A stretch of DNA of 64,000 bases, taken from Verrucomicrobiota bacterium. Its GTDB lineage: Bacteria; Verrucomicrobiota; Verrucomicrobiia; Verrucomicrobiales; Akkermansiaceae. The DNA is taken from the NCBI GenBank assembly GCA_004293445.1, contig RDYP01000001.1, forward strand, positions 334,754-398,753. The letters run 5' to 3'. Below the pieces are notes generated by a model. The model saw only the letters and a program-made list of their open reading frames with translations, had not been told where the DNA came from and did no database searches. Numbering within the stretch: the stretch's first letter is position 1; every line of letters begins with the position of its first letter. The position numbers and the translations under genes are program-made. Positions 43,951 through 52,934 of this stretch are shown here, piece by piece.

Positions 43951-46900
43951 ATGCGAGCATTCCACGGTCTTCTCTCTCTAACAGCTGGTGCCCTCCTGCT
44001 GGCATCCCCGTATCGATCCGATGCCGGGTCCGATCCCGAACAAGCATTTCTCAGTCCCTCCCAAGATGCCAAACCCGGCGTCTGGTGGCACTGGATGGGC
44101 AGCAATGTGAGCCGCGCCGGCATCACCCGGGACCTCGAAGGCTTCAAGGACGCCGGGATCGCTTCCGCCACGATCTTCGGCATGGCCGATGTCTGCACAC
44201 CGTGGGCCGGTCACATCGAGAACTCACCGAACGATGGACTGCTCGCCTTCACCGATCCTTGGTGGAGATTGGTTCGCCACGCAGCCGAGGAGGGAAAGCG
44301 CCTCGGGATCGACGTCGGAATCCACAACTGTCCCGGCTACACCAGCACAGGCGGTCCGTGGATCACGCCGGAGTTGTCGATGCAGCAGATCTTCCACTCC
44401 CGCGTCGATATCGGAGGCGGCCAGGCCTTCTCGGGAACTCTCGCGAAGCCGGAGATCGATCCCCGCGGCGATGTGCTGTTTCCCATGCTCAACAAGGAGA
44501 CCGGCGTGGTCGAAAAGCCCGTGATCGAGGCCCGGAAGACCTACTGGCAGGACATCGCCGTCCTCGCCGTGCCTGCCGAGGGCGTCATCGCCAAAGATCG
44601 AATCATCGATCTAACCGAAAAAATGGACGACTCGGGTCGCCTTCGTTGGACACCACCAGAATCCAGCAAGTGGTCGATCTATCGCTTCGGCCACACCACC
44701 ATGGGTGCTCTCACCCAGCCGAACCAGTGGGAGATCATGGGCCTCGAGTGCGACAAGATGAGCGAGAAGGCCGTGACTTTCCACCTCAAGCACGTGCTCG
44801 GGAAGTTGAAGGAACACCTCGGTCCCCTTGTCGGCACGGGATTGCAACACATGCTGCTCGACAGCTACGAGGCCGGCACACCGTCTTGGACACCGCTCAT
44901 GCCGCGGGAATTTGAGCAACGCCGTGGCTACGGGATCATCGAGTTCCTGCCAGTCTTGGCCGGTCGGGTTGTGGTGAGCGATGGCGAAACCGCGAAGTTC
45001 CGCGCCGACTTCGACCGCACCATCGCCGATCTCTACCGCGACGTGCTGTTCAAGGTCATGCAGAGCATGCTCAAGGAGTCCAATCTACGCTTCGTCTGTG
45101 AACCCTATGGCGGACCCTTCCACACCGGCGAAGTGGCCCCCCATGTCGAGCGCGTGATGACCGAATTCTGGTCGGCCGATCGCTTCAATGCGACGGTTCA
45201 GGATGGCATCATGAAGGCGGGCGAGGGACGGTCGCACAACATTCTCGAAGCCGAGGCCTTTACCGGCGCTCCCGACAAGTGCTCTTGGATCGAGACGCCA
45301 GGCTGGCTCAAAACGGTCGGCGACGAGGCCTATCTTGCGGGCATCAATCGCTTCATCCTCCATACCAACCCACATCAGCCTTGGGACGATCGCTTCAAGC
45401 CCGGCGTGACGATGGGTCAATGGGGAGCGCACTTCGGTCGCACGCAAACGTGGTGGGAACCCGGCAAAGCCTGGATCGCCTATCTCACGCGCTGCCAAGC
45501 TCTTCTCCAGTGGGGACGGCCTTCACCATCCAACGCATCGTCCTTTATCCCCATCGATGGCAATGCCAACCCCCGCAGCGTGCATCGCAGCGATGGCAAG
45601 GTTCATCTCTTCTTCATCGCCGTGCCTGCTTCCGATCAGGGGAAAGCACTTGCTTCGTTCGATGTCGGCAGCATGCAACCCGAACTCTGGGATCCGGTAA
45701 CGGGCGAACAACGCAACCTCACCGACTTCCGTATCGATGGAAACACCGTCCGGGTGCCTCTCGATTTCGCGCCGGGACAAAGCCATTTCGTAGTCTTCCG
45801 CAAAGCCGCTGCCAAGCCAGACGCCCTCACCCGCAATTTCCCGCAAGCCACCAAATCAATGAAGCTGGACGCCTCATGGCGAGTGAAGTTCGATCCGAAA
45901 TGGGGCGGGCCACAACAGGTGGTAACTTTTCAAAAACTGACCGATTGGACGCAGCATTCCGATCCCGGTGTCCGTTATTACAGCGGCACAGCGGTCTATC
46001 GGGCGAAGGTGGATCTCGACACAGTCCCCGAAGACGCATCGTTTCTCGATCTCGGGGAGGTCAAGCATCTCGCCCGCGTCCGGGTGAACGGAAAGGATTT
46101 GGGAGTTGTCTGGTGCGCGCCGTGGCGCGTCGAACTTCCCTCGGGCCTGCTGAAGTCCTCCGGGAACCTGATCGAAATCGCCATCACCAACGTCTGGGCC
46201 AACCGTCTGATCGGAGACGAGCAGGAGCCCGACGATTGCGAATGGCTCACCGGCCACGTGAACACCGGCAAATATCTCAAACGCTTCCCGGATTGGTTTG
46301 TCGCAGGCAAGTCACGCCCCTCGTCCAAGCGCTTCGGATTCACCACATGGAATTATTTCAACAAGGATTCGCGGCTCGCTCCATCGGGCTTGATCGGTCC
46401 GGTCCAAGTGCTGGCCGCGAATTGGAAACAAGCCGCATCGGAAGTGCCGAACGGCGCTTTCGCCGAGACATCGGTCAATAGGGCGTCCGAAGACGCCTTC
46501 GAAGCTGAGTTGCCTACCGCAGAGCAGCTGGTGCCAGTGGCAAGCATGTCGGCATCGGGCGACACGCAGAGCTCCGATGATGCGGGCACCTTGCGCGACG
46601 GTACCACTCGCAATGGCAGTGGTACCGCTGAAACGCTCGATGATGCAAAGACCTTCCGCGCCTGCGGCAAGGGCACCAGCCTCTTGTTCAAGCTCGACGA
46701 GCGTGGGGTCGCACTCGGTGAAATCCAATCCTTCGCGGGTCATCGCGACGCCCGAGCGAGCCAAGCATACACGGTATGGATCGCCAAAGCCGATGCGCCG
46801 GATCAGTTCACCAAGGTCGCCAACGCCCGAGTCGTCAGCCAAGGCGGAGCGACCCGCATGCGCGTCCCGGTGAATGAGTCCAAAGTCGTCGCGGTCCGTC

Positions 46901-46986
46901 TCGATTTCTCAGATGGCCCTCTCGGCTTCAATGTCTATCGCGAGATCTGTCTGCTGCGCTTTGCCAGGGCCGCATCGAAGCAATGA
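43951..46986 (+). CDS. GH106-type alpha-L-rhamnosidase (1011 aa)
   Basis: Secreted glycosidase with a signal peptide (about residues 1-25). The GH106 hallmark opens the mature protein (GVWWHWMGSNVSRAGITRDLEGFKDAGIASATIF). The catalytic barrel has GIDVGIHNCPGYTSTGGPWI, MLLDSYEAGTPSWTPLMPREFEQRRGY and ESNLRFVCEPYGGPFHTGEV. A galactose-binding-like sandwich (about 650-780, GTAVYRAKVDL, LGEVKHLARVRVNGKDLGVVW) and a further C-terminal sandwich follow. I chose ATG 43951 because it starts the signal peptide; the frame is open further upstream over the preceding gene. It overlaps the next gene by ATGA. It would remove terminal alpha-L-rhamnose. Confidence 0.85.
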   Translation: MRAFHGLLSLTAGALLLASPYRSDAGSDPEQAFLSPSQDAKPGVWWHWMGSNVSRAGITRDLEGFKDAGIASATIFGMADVCTPWAGHIENSPNDGLLAFTDPWWRLVRHAAEEGKRLGIDVGIHNCPGYTSTGGPWITPELSMQQIFHSRVDIGGGQAFSGTLAKPEIDPRGDVLFPMLNKETGVVEKPVIEARKTYWQDIAVLAVPAEGVIAKDRIIDLTEKMDDSGRLRWTPPESSKWSIYRFGHTTMGALTQPNQWEIMGLECDKMSEKAVTFHLKHVLGKLKEHLGPLVGTGLQHMLLDSYEAGTPSWTPLMPREFEQRRGYGIIEFLPVLAGRVVVSDGETAKFRADFDRTIADLYRDVLFKVMQSMLKESNLRFVCEPYGGPFHTGEVAPHVERVMTEFWSADRFNATVQDGIMKAGEGRSHNILEAEAFTGAPDKCSWIETPGWLKTVGDEAYLAGINRFILHTNPHQPWDDRFKPGVTMGQWGAHFGRTQTWWEPGKAWIAYLTRCQALLQWGRPSPSNASSFIPIDGNANPRSVHRSDGKVHLFFIAVPASDQGKALASFDVGSMQPELWDPVTGEQRNLTDFRIDGNTVRVPLDFAPGQSHFVVFRKAAAKPDALTRNFPQATKSMKLDASWRVKFDPKWGGPQQVVTFQKLTDWTQHSDPGVRYYSGTAVYRAKVDLDTVPEDASFLDLGEVKHLARVRVNGKDLGVVWCAPWRVELPSGLLKSSGNLIEIAITNVWANRLIGDEQEPDDCEWLTGHVNTGKYLKRFPDWFVAGKSRPSSKRFGFTTWNYFNKDSRLAPSGLIGPVQVLAANWKQAASEVPNGAFAETSVNRASEDAFEAELPTAEQLVPVASMSASGDTQSSDDAGTLRDGTTRNGSGTAETLDDAKTFRACGKGTSLLFKLDERGVALGEIQSFAGHRDARASQAYTVWIAKADAPDQFTKVANARVVSQGGATRMRVPVNESKVVAVRLDFSDGPLGFNVYREICLLRFARAASKQ

Positions 46987-47018
46987 ATTTCCTCCCCATT
47001 CCCCCACCCGTTTCATCC

Positions 47019-50000
47019 ATGAAATTTCTCTCACCCGCGGTGCTTGCCTTGGCACTCGCCTCTGTATCCACAGCTGCCACACCCCGCATTGAGCAGCTCG
47101 ACGACTGCAAGCTCGTATGGGAAGGCCCCAGTAAAAACCAATCGTTCGATTCGATGCCTCTCGGCAATGGAGACGTCGGCGTCAACGTCTGGTTCGAATC
47201 CAATGGCGACATCCTCTTCTACGTCTCGAAAGTCGATTCCTACGACTCAGAGCACCTGCTGCCGAAACTCGGCCGACTGAGGCTGCGGACCGAACCCGCC
47301 CTCGACATCCACAAGGTCAAGACGACCCTGCTGCTCGATCAAGCAGCAGTGGAAATTCAAGCGGGTGATGCCAAATTCCGCGTCTGGGTCGACGCCCATG
47401 CACCTGTCGTCCGACTGCAAGGCCACTGTCCGACACCGCGCAAAGTCAGCATCGCCGCCGAATCGCTCCGCTCCTGGCAGAATGCGGCCGATCCCCTTCC
47501 CGGCTCAGGAACAGCCGCGCTGCTTTTCCATGATTCATCCGATCACGTCGCTTGGTGCTATCGGAATCAGTCCTCCATCTGGGCAGCCAGCTTCGCCAGC
47601 CAGAATTCGCCGGAGATGGTCGCAAAAACCAAGGATCCCATTCTTCACCGCACCTCCGGATGTCTGCTCAAGGCAAAGGGCTTCAAGCGGCTCAACCCAA
47701 CCACCATCGCCTCGCAAGGGGCGATTTCAGGCATCGATGCCAGCGTGCGGGTTCTAACAGGCCAACCGGAATCGCCCGAGGCATGGAAGGCGGAGGCAAC
47801 GAAACCCGTGAAGTCTGACTGGAAAGCCCACCTCGCCCACTGGCAGGAATTCTGGAACCGCAGCCACATCTTCATTCCGAAGGCCGGCGAGGGCAGCTAC
47901 GACCTCTCCCCTTACCGTTTCACCCAGTTCACCCAGTCGCGCGATGTCTACGCAGGCCACGACAAGGTCACCGCCTCGGACAATGCCTTCCAGATTACTC
48001 AGCGATACGCGCTGGAACGCTTCTGCCAGGCCATTGCCAGCAGAGGCGCGGTGCCTCCGCCCTACAACGGCTCCATCTTCACCATGGACATGCCCGCCGG
48101 TGTGATGGGCTTCGACAGACCGAAGGAAACACCGATCTCTCCCGATGGTCGCGACTGGGCGCAACTCTCTTTCATGTGGCAGAATACCCGCCATCCCTAT
48201 TGGTCGATGCCCACCCGTGGCGATTACGACACCATCCTTCCCGGCATGAACTTCGTCCGCAACGGACTTGAGATCGCCCAAGACCGCTGCAAAAAGCTCT
48301 ATGGCGTCGATGGCGCGGTGATCTTCGAAGCCAGCTGGTATCACAATGTCGGCGTCTTCCCCTTTGAAGGGATGCCCGGCCACCTCCGCTTCCACCAGCT
48401 TGCGACCATCGAACTCCCCGCCATCATGGCGGAGACCTACGCGCACACCCGCGATGAGAATTTCCTCCGCAACACCCTGCTGCCCTGTGCCGAGGAAGGC
48501 CTGAAGTTCTACTTCAACCGCTTCACCAAGACCGACCCGAAAGGTAAGATGCTCATGGAAGGCGTCGGCTGCGCGGAAACCTATCAAGGCGTCACCAATC
48601 CCGCCACCGAGATGGGCTGCATGAAATACCTGCTCGATCTCCTCCTCTCTTTTCCCATCGACGCTCAGCGCCGCACGACATTCAGCCGATGGCGCGCCAT
48701 GCTGCCCGAGGTTCCCACCCGCCGAATCCGCGGAATGGATCTACTGGCGGTCGGTGAGGTGTATGATCCGGGTCGCACCGACTGCGAAACGCCCGAGCTC
48801 TACTCGATCTATCCCTTCCGCCAGGCATGGGTCGGCACACCGGACAAGCTGGCAATGGCTCGCCAATCTTTCCACGTCCGGAATTCCAGCCTTGATGGAA
48901 CGATCGATTGGCAGCCGGTCGAAACGGGTGGCTGGCAGTCCGCCCCCGTTCAAGCAGCCCACCTCGGCCTTGCTCGCGAAGCCGCACGCCTCGCCAGCAT
49001 CAATTTCCATGACCGCTTCGTCCAATGGTCGGGCAATATCGCCAAGGGGCCAAGCGGCGAGCTGCTGCGTGGAACCACGGAAAGCCCGGGCTTCGTAGTG
49101 GGTGATCCCAAGTCCGGCCTTTCCTTCCCCTATCGTCCACGCCCGAAATTCCCCGCCTTCTGGGAGTGCAAGATGGACGGCACACCCGACAACGACCACG
49201 GTGCCAACTCGGTTAACACGCTCCAGGCGATGCTGCTGCAGGCCGACGGCGACAAGATCCATCTGCTCCCCGCATGGCCGGAGGATTGGGATGTCACTTT
49301 CAAGCTCGCCGCGCCGAAGAGAACCACGGTTGAAGGCAGCTACCGCGATGGCCGCATCGTTTCGCTCAAGGTCACACCGGAATCACGCCGCAAGGACATC
49401 ATCGACCACAGCACGCGGGAAGCGCGGCTCCAGACCATGATCGATATCGCCTGCAACGACCGCAACTGGCTCTTCCAGCTGCCACCCATGCTCGATGGCT
49501 TACCCACCCCCGGTCCGGTCACTCGGGACTGGATTGCGGAATTCGGCGAGAGCCTGACCGACACCCGCGGCACCTTCTGGCCTGGCTGCACCTTCCGCGA
49601 CCACATCCTCTACGTGCACGGGAAAAACGCCCTGCCGCAGATCCCGGCCAAGGTGCTCAAGGAGACCAAGCTCTCTGACACTTTGGTGAAGGTCGAATAC
49701 GACCAAGCGCTCGAAGCCATCATCCTGGCTACCGTCTCACAGGGCTCTCTTACCGGCGGCAAATCCGACACCACCGCCGATCTCGGCGAAGCCAAGACCT
49801 TCGACCGCGTCGAGTTCACCATCGACCACCCGAACTACCTCCGAGGCCAGGCAAAGTCCTTCCGCCTCGAGGTCCTGCGGCCCGACGGCCAGTGGCAGAT
49901 CGCGCATCAAGGCAATCTCTACGGCATGATCTATACAAAGCGCTTTGCCCCGACCACTGCCACCCAGGCACGCCTTGTGATCGACGCGAAAGTAACTCAG

Positions 50001-50027
50001 TTCGACCTCTTCCCTCCCGGTCTCTGA
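47019..50027 (+). CDS. DUF5703/GH95-like secreted glycosidase (1002 aa)
   Basis: The N-terminus resembles the DUF5703 sandwich (LVWEGPSKNQSFDSMPLGNGDVGVNVWFESNGDILFYVSK), which precedes GH95-like (alpha/alpha)6 barrels. The barrel follows at about 300-790 (FMWQNTRHPYWSMPTRGDYDTI, YGVDGAVIFEASWYHNVG, NDHGANSVNTLQAMLLQADGDKIHLLPAWPEDWDV). The C-terminal ~150 residues look like an F5/8-type sandwich. I prefer ATG 47019 (MKFLSPAVLALALASVSTAA) as signal start; ATG 46983 overlaps the rhamnosidase stop and would put a Pro-rich stretch in front. Exact specificity is unknown, probably a terminal deoxy-sugar or galactose. Confidence 0.75.
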   Translation: MKFLSPAVLALALASVSTAATPRIEQLDDCKLVWEGPSKNQSFDSMPLGNGDVGVNVWFESNGDILFYVSKVDSYDSEHLLPKLGRLRLRTEPALDIHKVKTTLLLDQAAVEIQAGDAKFRVWVDAHAPVVRLQGHCPTPRKVSIAAESLRSWQNAADPLPGSGTAALLFHDSSDHVAWCYRNQSSIWAASFASQNSPEMVAKTKDPILHRTSGCLLKAKGFKRLNPTTIASQGAISGIDASVRVLTGQPESPEAWKAEATKPVKSDWKAHLAHWQEFWNRSHIFIPKAGEGSYDLSPYRFTQFTQSRDVYAGHDKVTASDNAFQITQRYALERFCQAIASRGAVPPPYNGSIFTMDMPAGVMGFDRPKETPISPDGRDWAQLSFMWQNTRHPYWSMPTRGDYDTILPGMNFVRNGLEIAQDRCKKLYGVDGAVIFEASWYHNVGVFPFEGMPGHLRFHQLATIELPAIMAETYAHTRDENFLRNTLLPCAEEGLKFYFNRFTKTDPKGKMLMEGVGCAETYQGVTNPATEMGCMKYLLDLLLSFPIDAQRRTTFSRWRAMLPEVPTRRIRGMDLLAVGEVYDPGRTDCETPELYSIYPFRQAWVGTPDKLAMARQSFHVRNSSLDGTIDWQPVETGGWQSAPVQAAHLGLAREAARLASINFHDRFVQWSGNIAKGPSGELLRGTTESPGFVVGDPKSGLSFPYRPRPKFPAFWECKMDGTPDNDHGANSVNTLQAMLLQADGDKIHLLPAWPEDWDVTFKLAAPKRTTVEGSYRDGRIVSLKVTPESRRKDIIDHSTREARLQTMIDIACNDRNWLFQLPPMLDGLPTPGPVTRDWIAEFGESLTDTRGTFWPGCTFRDHILYVHGKNALPQIPAKVLKETKLSDTLVKVEYDQALEAIILATVSQGSLTGGKSDTTADLGEAKTFDRVEFTIDHPNYLRGQAKSFRLEVLRPDGQWQIAHQGNLYGMIYTKRFAPTTATQARLVIDAKVTQFDLFPPGL

Positions 50028-50030
50028 CTG

Positions 50031-50061
50031 CCACGACGCCTCACCCAAGCGGTGGCAGCCA
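50031..50061 (+). terminator. possible stem-loop after the four-gene glycosidase run
   Basis: CTGCCAC and GTGGCAG arms (7 bp, about 17-nt loop) directly follow the stop at 50027. No T tract is present. It borders the tandem repeat array. Confidence 0.4.
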
Positions 50062-50070
50062 ACCAAACCC

Positions 50071-50630
50071 GATAGGACTGGACCGCTGGGCCGGCCGACT
50101 CCCACCCCAGAGGGCGAATCGCAAAAGCACTCGCCAAAGACCCGCCTCCGCCACCGCCACCGCCGGTAAAGTGGGACCGCCTAGCAGTCGGTCCCTACCA
50201 TTCTTAAAAAGGTAGGGCTGGACCGCCGGGCCGGCCGACTCTCACCCCCGAGGGCGAATCGCAAAAGCACTCGCCAAGGAACCGCCTCCGCCGCCACAGG
50301 TAAAGTGGGACCACCTGGCAGTCGGTCCCTACCATTCCTAAAAAGGTAGGGCTGGACCGCCGGGCCGGCCGACTCTCACCCCGGAGGACGAATCGCAAAA
50401 GCACTCGCCGAGGAACCGCCTCCGCCGCCGGTAAAGTGGGACCGCCTGGCAGTCAGTCCCTACCATTCCAAAAAAAGGTAGGGCTGGACCGCCGGGCCGG
50501 CCCACTCTCACCCCCGAGGGCGAATCGCAAAAGCACTCGCCGAGGAACCGCCCCTTCCGACGCAGGTAAAGCGGGCCCGCCTAGCAGTCAGTCCCTACCA
50601 TTCCAAAAAAGGTAGGACTGGTCGGCAGCT
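50071..50630. repeat. tandem array of four 132-140 bp units plus a partial fifth
   Basis: Units start at 50071, 50211, 50345 and 50477, with a partial one at 50611. Each begins GGTAGGGCTGGACCGCC (unit 1 slightly diverged) and ends GTCGGTCCCTACC or similar, then an A-rich linker. Each junction can fold as CCCTACC-(11-12 nt with an A run)-GGTAGGG. Inside each unit, GGCGA and TCGCC can pair around AATCGCAAAAGCAC. There is no open reading frame worth calling. The array fills the gap between converging genes (50027 and 50644), so bidirectional termination or a REP-like element is plausible. Unit 1 is the most diverged, which suggests expansion from one side. Confidence 0.85.
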
Positions 50631-50643
50631 CCCAGCGACTTGC

Positions 50644-52065
50644 TCATCCATCCACGGCAACCGGTTCGCCTTCGACGCTGAGTTCAATCACGCGGAAGGG
50701 AGCATGAGCACCTCCTTCGATAGGACCAATTTGCCATTCCCCCGGCCCGCACTGGACGGCCACTTTGATCTTCGGGGAATCAAGCAGGCAGGCACCCAGC
50801 AAACGATTCTTCAGCGCCGGAATCAGCAGAGGTGCTGACGCATTCGACGCACGAACGATCAGATAGAGCTTTCCCTTCCGGCTGGTGACATAGCCCCAAG
50901 CAGGTGCCTCCTTGAACGGACTCTGCGAGACACCCTCAAAAGCAGCGCGGTTCGGATTCACCCACGCACCGATCTTCTGCAGGTAATCGCTGGCCATCGG
51001 ATGAAATTTGCCCGTCGCATCCGGGCCGACATTCAACAGGTAGTTCCCACCCAACGACGCAATGCGCGCCAAGGTTTCGATGTAGTGCTCCGGGGTTTTG
51101 ACCAGGTCCGGAGTGTAATTCCGTGGGTTGTATCCCCAGAAAGCTCCCATGTTCCAACAATACTCCCAGCGACCACCCGGCGGAGCATGAGGAATCTCGT
51201 TCTCGTAGGTATTGAAGTCCGAACGATCCAGACCCAGTCGATTGTTGATGACCACGTTCGGAAGCAACGAACGAATGATTTTCTCCGACTCTTGGGCATC
51301 GGCATCCGTCCACTTGCCCATCATGTGCCAAGTTCCGTCGAACCAGAAGATATCGGGCCGATACCATTCCGCGAGCTCCTTGATCTGTTTCTTGGCCAAC
51401 GCCGCAATCTGAGCATCGGTCGCGTAGGGCTTGGGTCCGAGACTGCGATAATCAAAGCCCCCATCGATCGCCTTCTGGTCCGCATCATCAAAGCCCTTCG
51501 GCGAGCCTCGGAACTCCAGAGGAGAATAGTAGATACCGAAAAGCAGCCCCTCTTTTTGGCAGGCTTTCTTCAAAGCAGCGAGCGGATCAGGGCCCTTGTA
51601 GGCACCACTGGCGAAGAGATGATAGTTGCTCGCCTTCGTCGGATAAATCGCGAAGCCGTCGTGATGCCGCGCGGTGATGACGATGTAACGCATCCCCGCC
51701 TCCTTGGCGCTGCGAACCCAGGCGTCCGCATCGAAGTTGCTCGGATTCCAAGCCGCCGCGGTCTTTGCATATTCTTCATAAGGGATCCGTGCGTTCTCCT
51801 GAATCCACTCGGCACTCCACAGGTCCTGCCCCTGGTAAGTGCCACCATACACCGAATAAACACCCCAGTGGAGGAAGAGTCCGAACTTGGCCTTGTTCCA
51901 GCGGTCGAGCGCTGCGACGCGACCCGGCGACTGCGATTCTTCCGAGCGGGTCTTCGCATTGTCGGGAATCGGTGCCGCGACGGCCTCGGCGGAAATCGCT
52001 TGGCCTTGGACGAGGCAAGCGTGCAGGGCAATGAGAAATCGAAACCGGAGAGAATGATGCCGCAT
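50644..52065 (-). CDS. GH29 alpha-L-fucosidase (473 aa)
   Basis: Canonical secreted retaining fucosidase. A signal peptide (MRHHSLRFRFLIALHACLV, cleaved near AISAEA) precedes the GH29 barrel: WNKAKFGLFLHWGVYSVYGG, YIVITARHHDGFAIYPTKAS, GIYYSPLEF, IFWFDGTWHMMG with the nucleophile Asp 243, GRWEYCWNMGAFWGY and ASLGGNYLLNVGPDATGKF. A short beta-sandwich ends the protein. I chose ATG 52065 because it begins the signal peptide; an in-frame upstream start at 52140 would add 25 residues. Regulatory copy 4 lies upstream. This is the only glycosidase of the locus on the minus strand. Confidence 0.93.
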   Translation of the reverse strand: MRHHSLRFRFLIALHACLVQGQAISAEAVAAPIPDNAKTRSEESQSPGRVAALDRWNKAKFGLFLHWGVYSVYGGTYQGQDLWSAEWIQENARIPYEEYAKTAAAWNPSNFDADAWVRSAKEAGMRYIVITARHHDGFAIYPTKASNYHLFASGAYKGPDPLAALKKACQKEGLLFGIYYSPLEFRGSPKGFDDADQKAIDGGFDYRSLGPKPYATDAQIAALAKKQIKELAEWYRPDIFWFDGTWHMMGKWTDADAQESEKIIRSLLPNVVINNRLGLDRSDFNTYENEIPHAPPGGRWEYCWNMGAFWGYNPRNYTPDLVKTPEHYIETLARIASLGGNYLLNVGPDATGKFHPMASDYLQKIGAWVNPNRAAFEGVSQSPFKEAPAWGYVTSRKGKLYLIVRASNASAPLLIPALKNRLLGACLLDSPKIKVAVQCGPGEWQIGPIEGGAHAPFRVIELSVEGEPVAVDG

Positions 52066-52195
52066 GGCGATTGAATGAGTGGTTGGATGAGTCGAACATG
52101 GGAGCGGCGTGCGGAAACCCAAAACCGCACACCGCCCCAAAGCCCGCGGGTTGGCCGGAACGCCTGCAGCATGCTCTTTTTCAGCAGCAACTGCC

Positions 52196-52211
52196 TACCC
52201 GTTAAAATAAG
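52196..52211 (-). promoter_or_regulatory. regulatory element copy 4 (TTTTAACGGGTAG)
   Basis: Read on the minus strand as TTATTTTAACGGGTAG, followed by GCAGT. It is 131 bp upstream of the preferred GH29 start (56 bp from the alternative start at 52140) and 31 bp beyond the response-regulator stop. Copies 4 and 5 are identical over ATTTTAACGGGTAGGCAGT. A direct repeat GTTCCTGC flanks it upstream. Confidence 0.7.
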
Positions 52212-52241
52212 CAGGAACGCTCCCGCATTGCAGGAACCACA

Positions 52242-52907
52242 TCAGCCCTTCCGTAACTTGGCGACCGCTTCGGATCGTGAGTGCACTTGGAGTTTCCCGT
52301 AAATGTTCCGGATGTGGAAGTTCACGGTGTAAACGCTTAGCTCGAGGCGATCGGCAATCTGCTTGTAAGGAAATCCCTCCAGCACCAGATCCAGCACCGC
52401 TTGCTCACGATCGGTCAGGCTCACCTCCGCCGCCTGGGCAGGTATGGGAGCCACGGTGGGATGGCTGAAAGTCTGCACCACCATGCGCGCAATCCTCGCC
52501 GACATCGGAGATCCACCAGCCGCGACTTCGCGAATCGCAGCAACGAGTTCCCGCCCACGGACCGGCTTGTGAAGATAACCGCAGGCGCCCGATTTCAAGG
52601 AATTGAAGATCGCTTCGGTGTTGTCGAACACCGTCAACATGACCACCAACACGCCGGGAATCCGATCGACCAAATGCCTGACACATTCCACGCCACTCAT
52701 GCCAGGCAGATTGATGTCCATGAGCACGACCTGAGGTTGCAGCAAGGGCAGCTCATCGATCGCCTGCTCGGCATTCGCGCACGATGCCACACAGATGATC
52801 CCGGGAACTCCCGTAAGAGTCTTTTCCAAGGACTCCCTCAAGCCGCCCTGATCCTCGACCATGGCGACTCGGATGGGATGGGCGTATGGGGCGGCGGAGC
52901 TGCTCAT
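52242..52907 (-). CDS. NarL/FixJ-type response regulator (221 aa)
   Basis: Receiver domain at about residues 12-130, with acidic pocket VEDQ, phospho-acceptor VVLMDINLPGMSG (Asp 64), TVFDN and the conserved Lys in YLHKPVRG. A LuxR-type helix-turn-helix follows at about 160-219 (LTDREQAVLDLVLEGFPYKQIADRLELSVYTVNFHIRN-type segment). It lies 27 bp after the kinase gene on the same strand, so they form a two-component pair. Proposed (inference) to bind the TTTTAACGGGTAG elements around it. Regulators of this family usually bind as dimers to short inverted or direct repeats. Confidence 0.95.
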   Translation of the reverse strand: MSSSAAPYAHPIRVAMVEDQGGLRESLEKTLTGVPGIICVASCANAEQAIDELPLLQPQVVLMDINLPGMSGVECVRHLVDRIPGVLVVMLTVFDNTEAIFNSLKSGACGYLHKPVRGRELVAAIREVAAGGSPMSARIARMVVQTFSHPTVAPIPAQAAEVSLTDREQAVLDLVLEGFPYKQIADRLELSVYTVNFHIRNIYGKLQVHSRSEAVAKLRKG

Positions 52908-52934
52908 GAAAATCGATGGCGATGGAGGGAGAAA

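Noticed and set aside
50071-50630. CRISPR array
   Set aside because: Whole 132-140 bp units repeat, without short repeats separated by unique spacers, and no cas genes are near.
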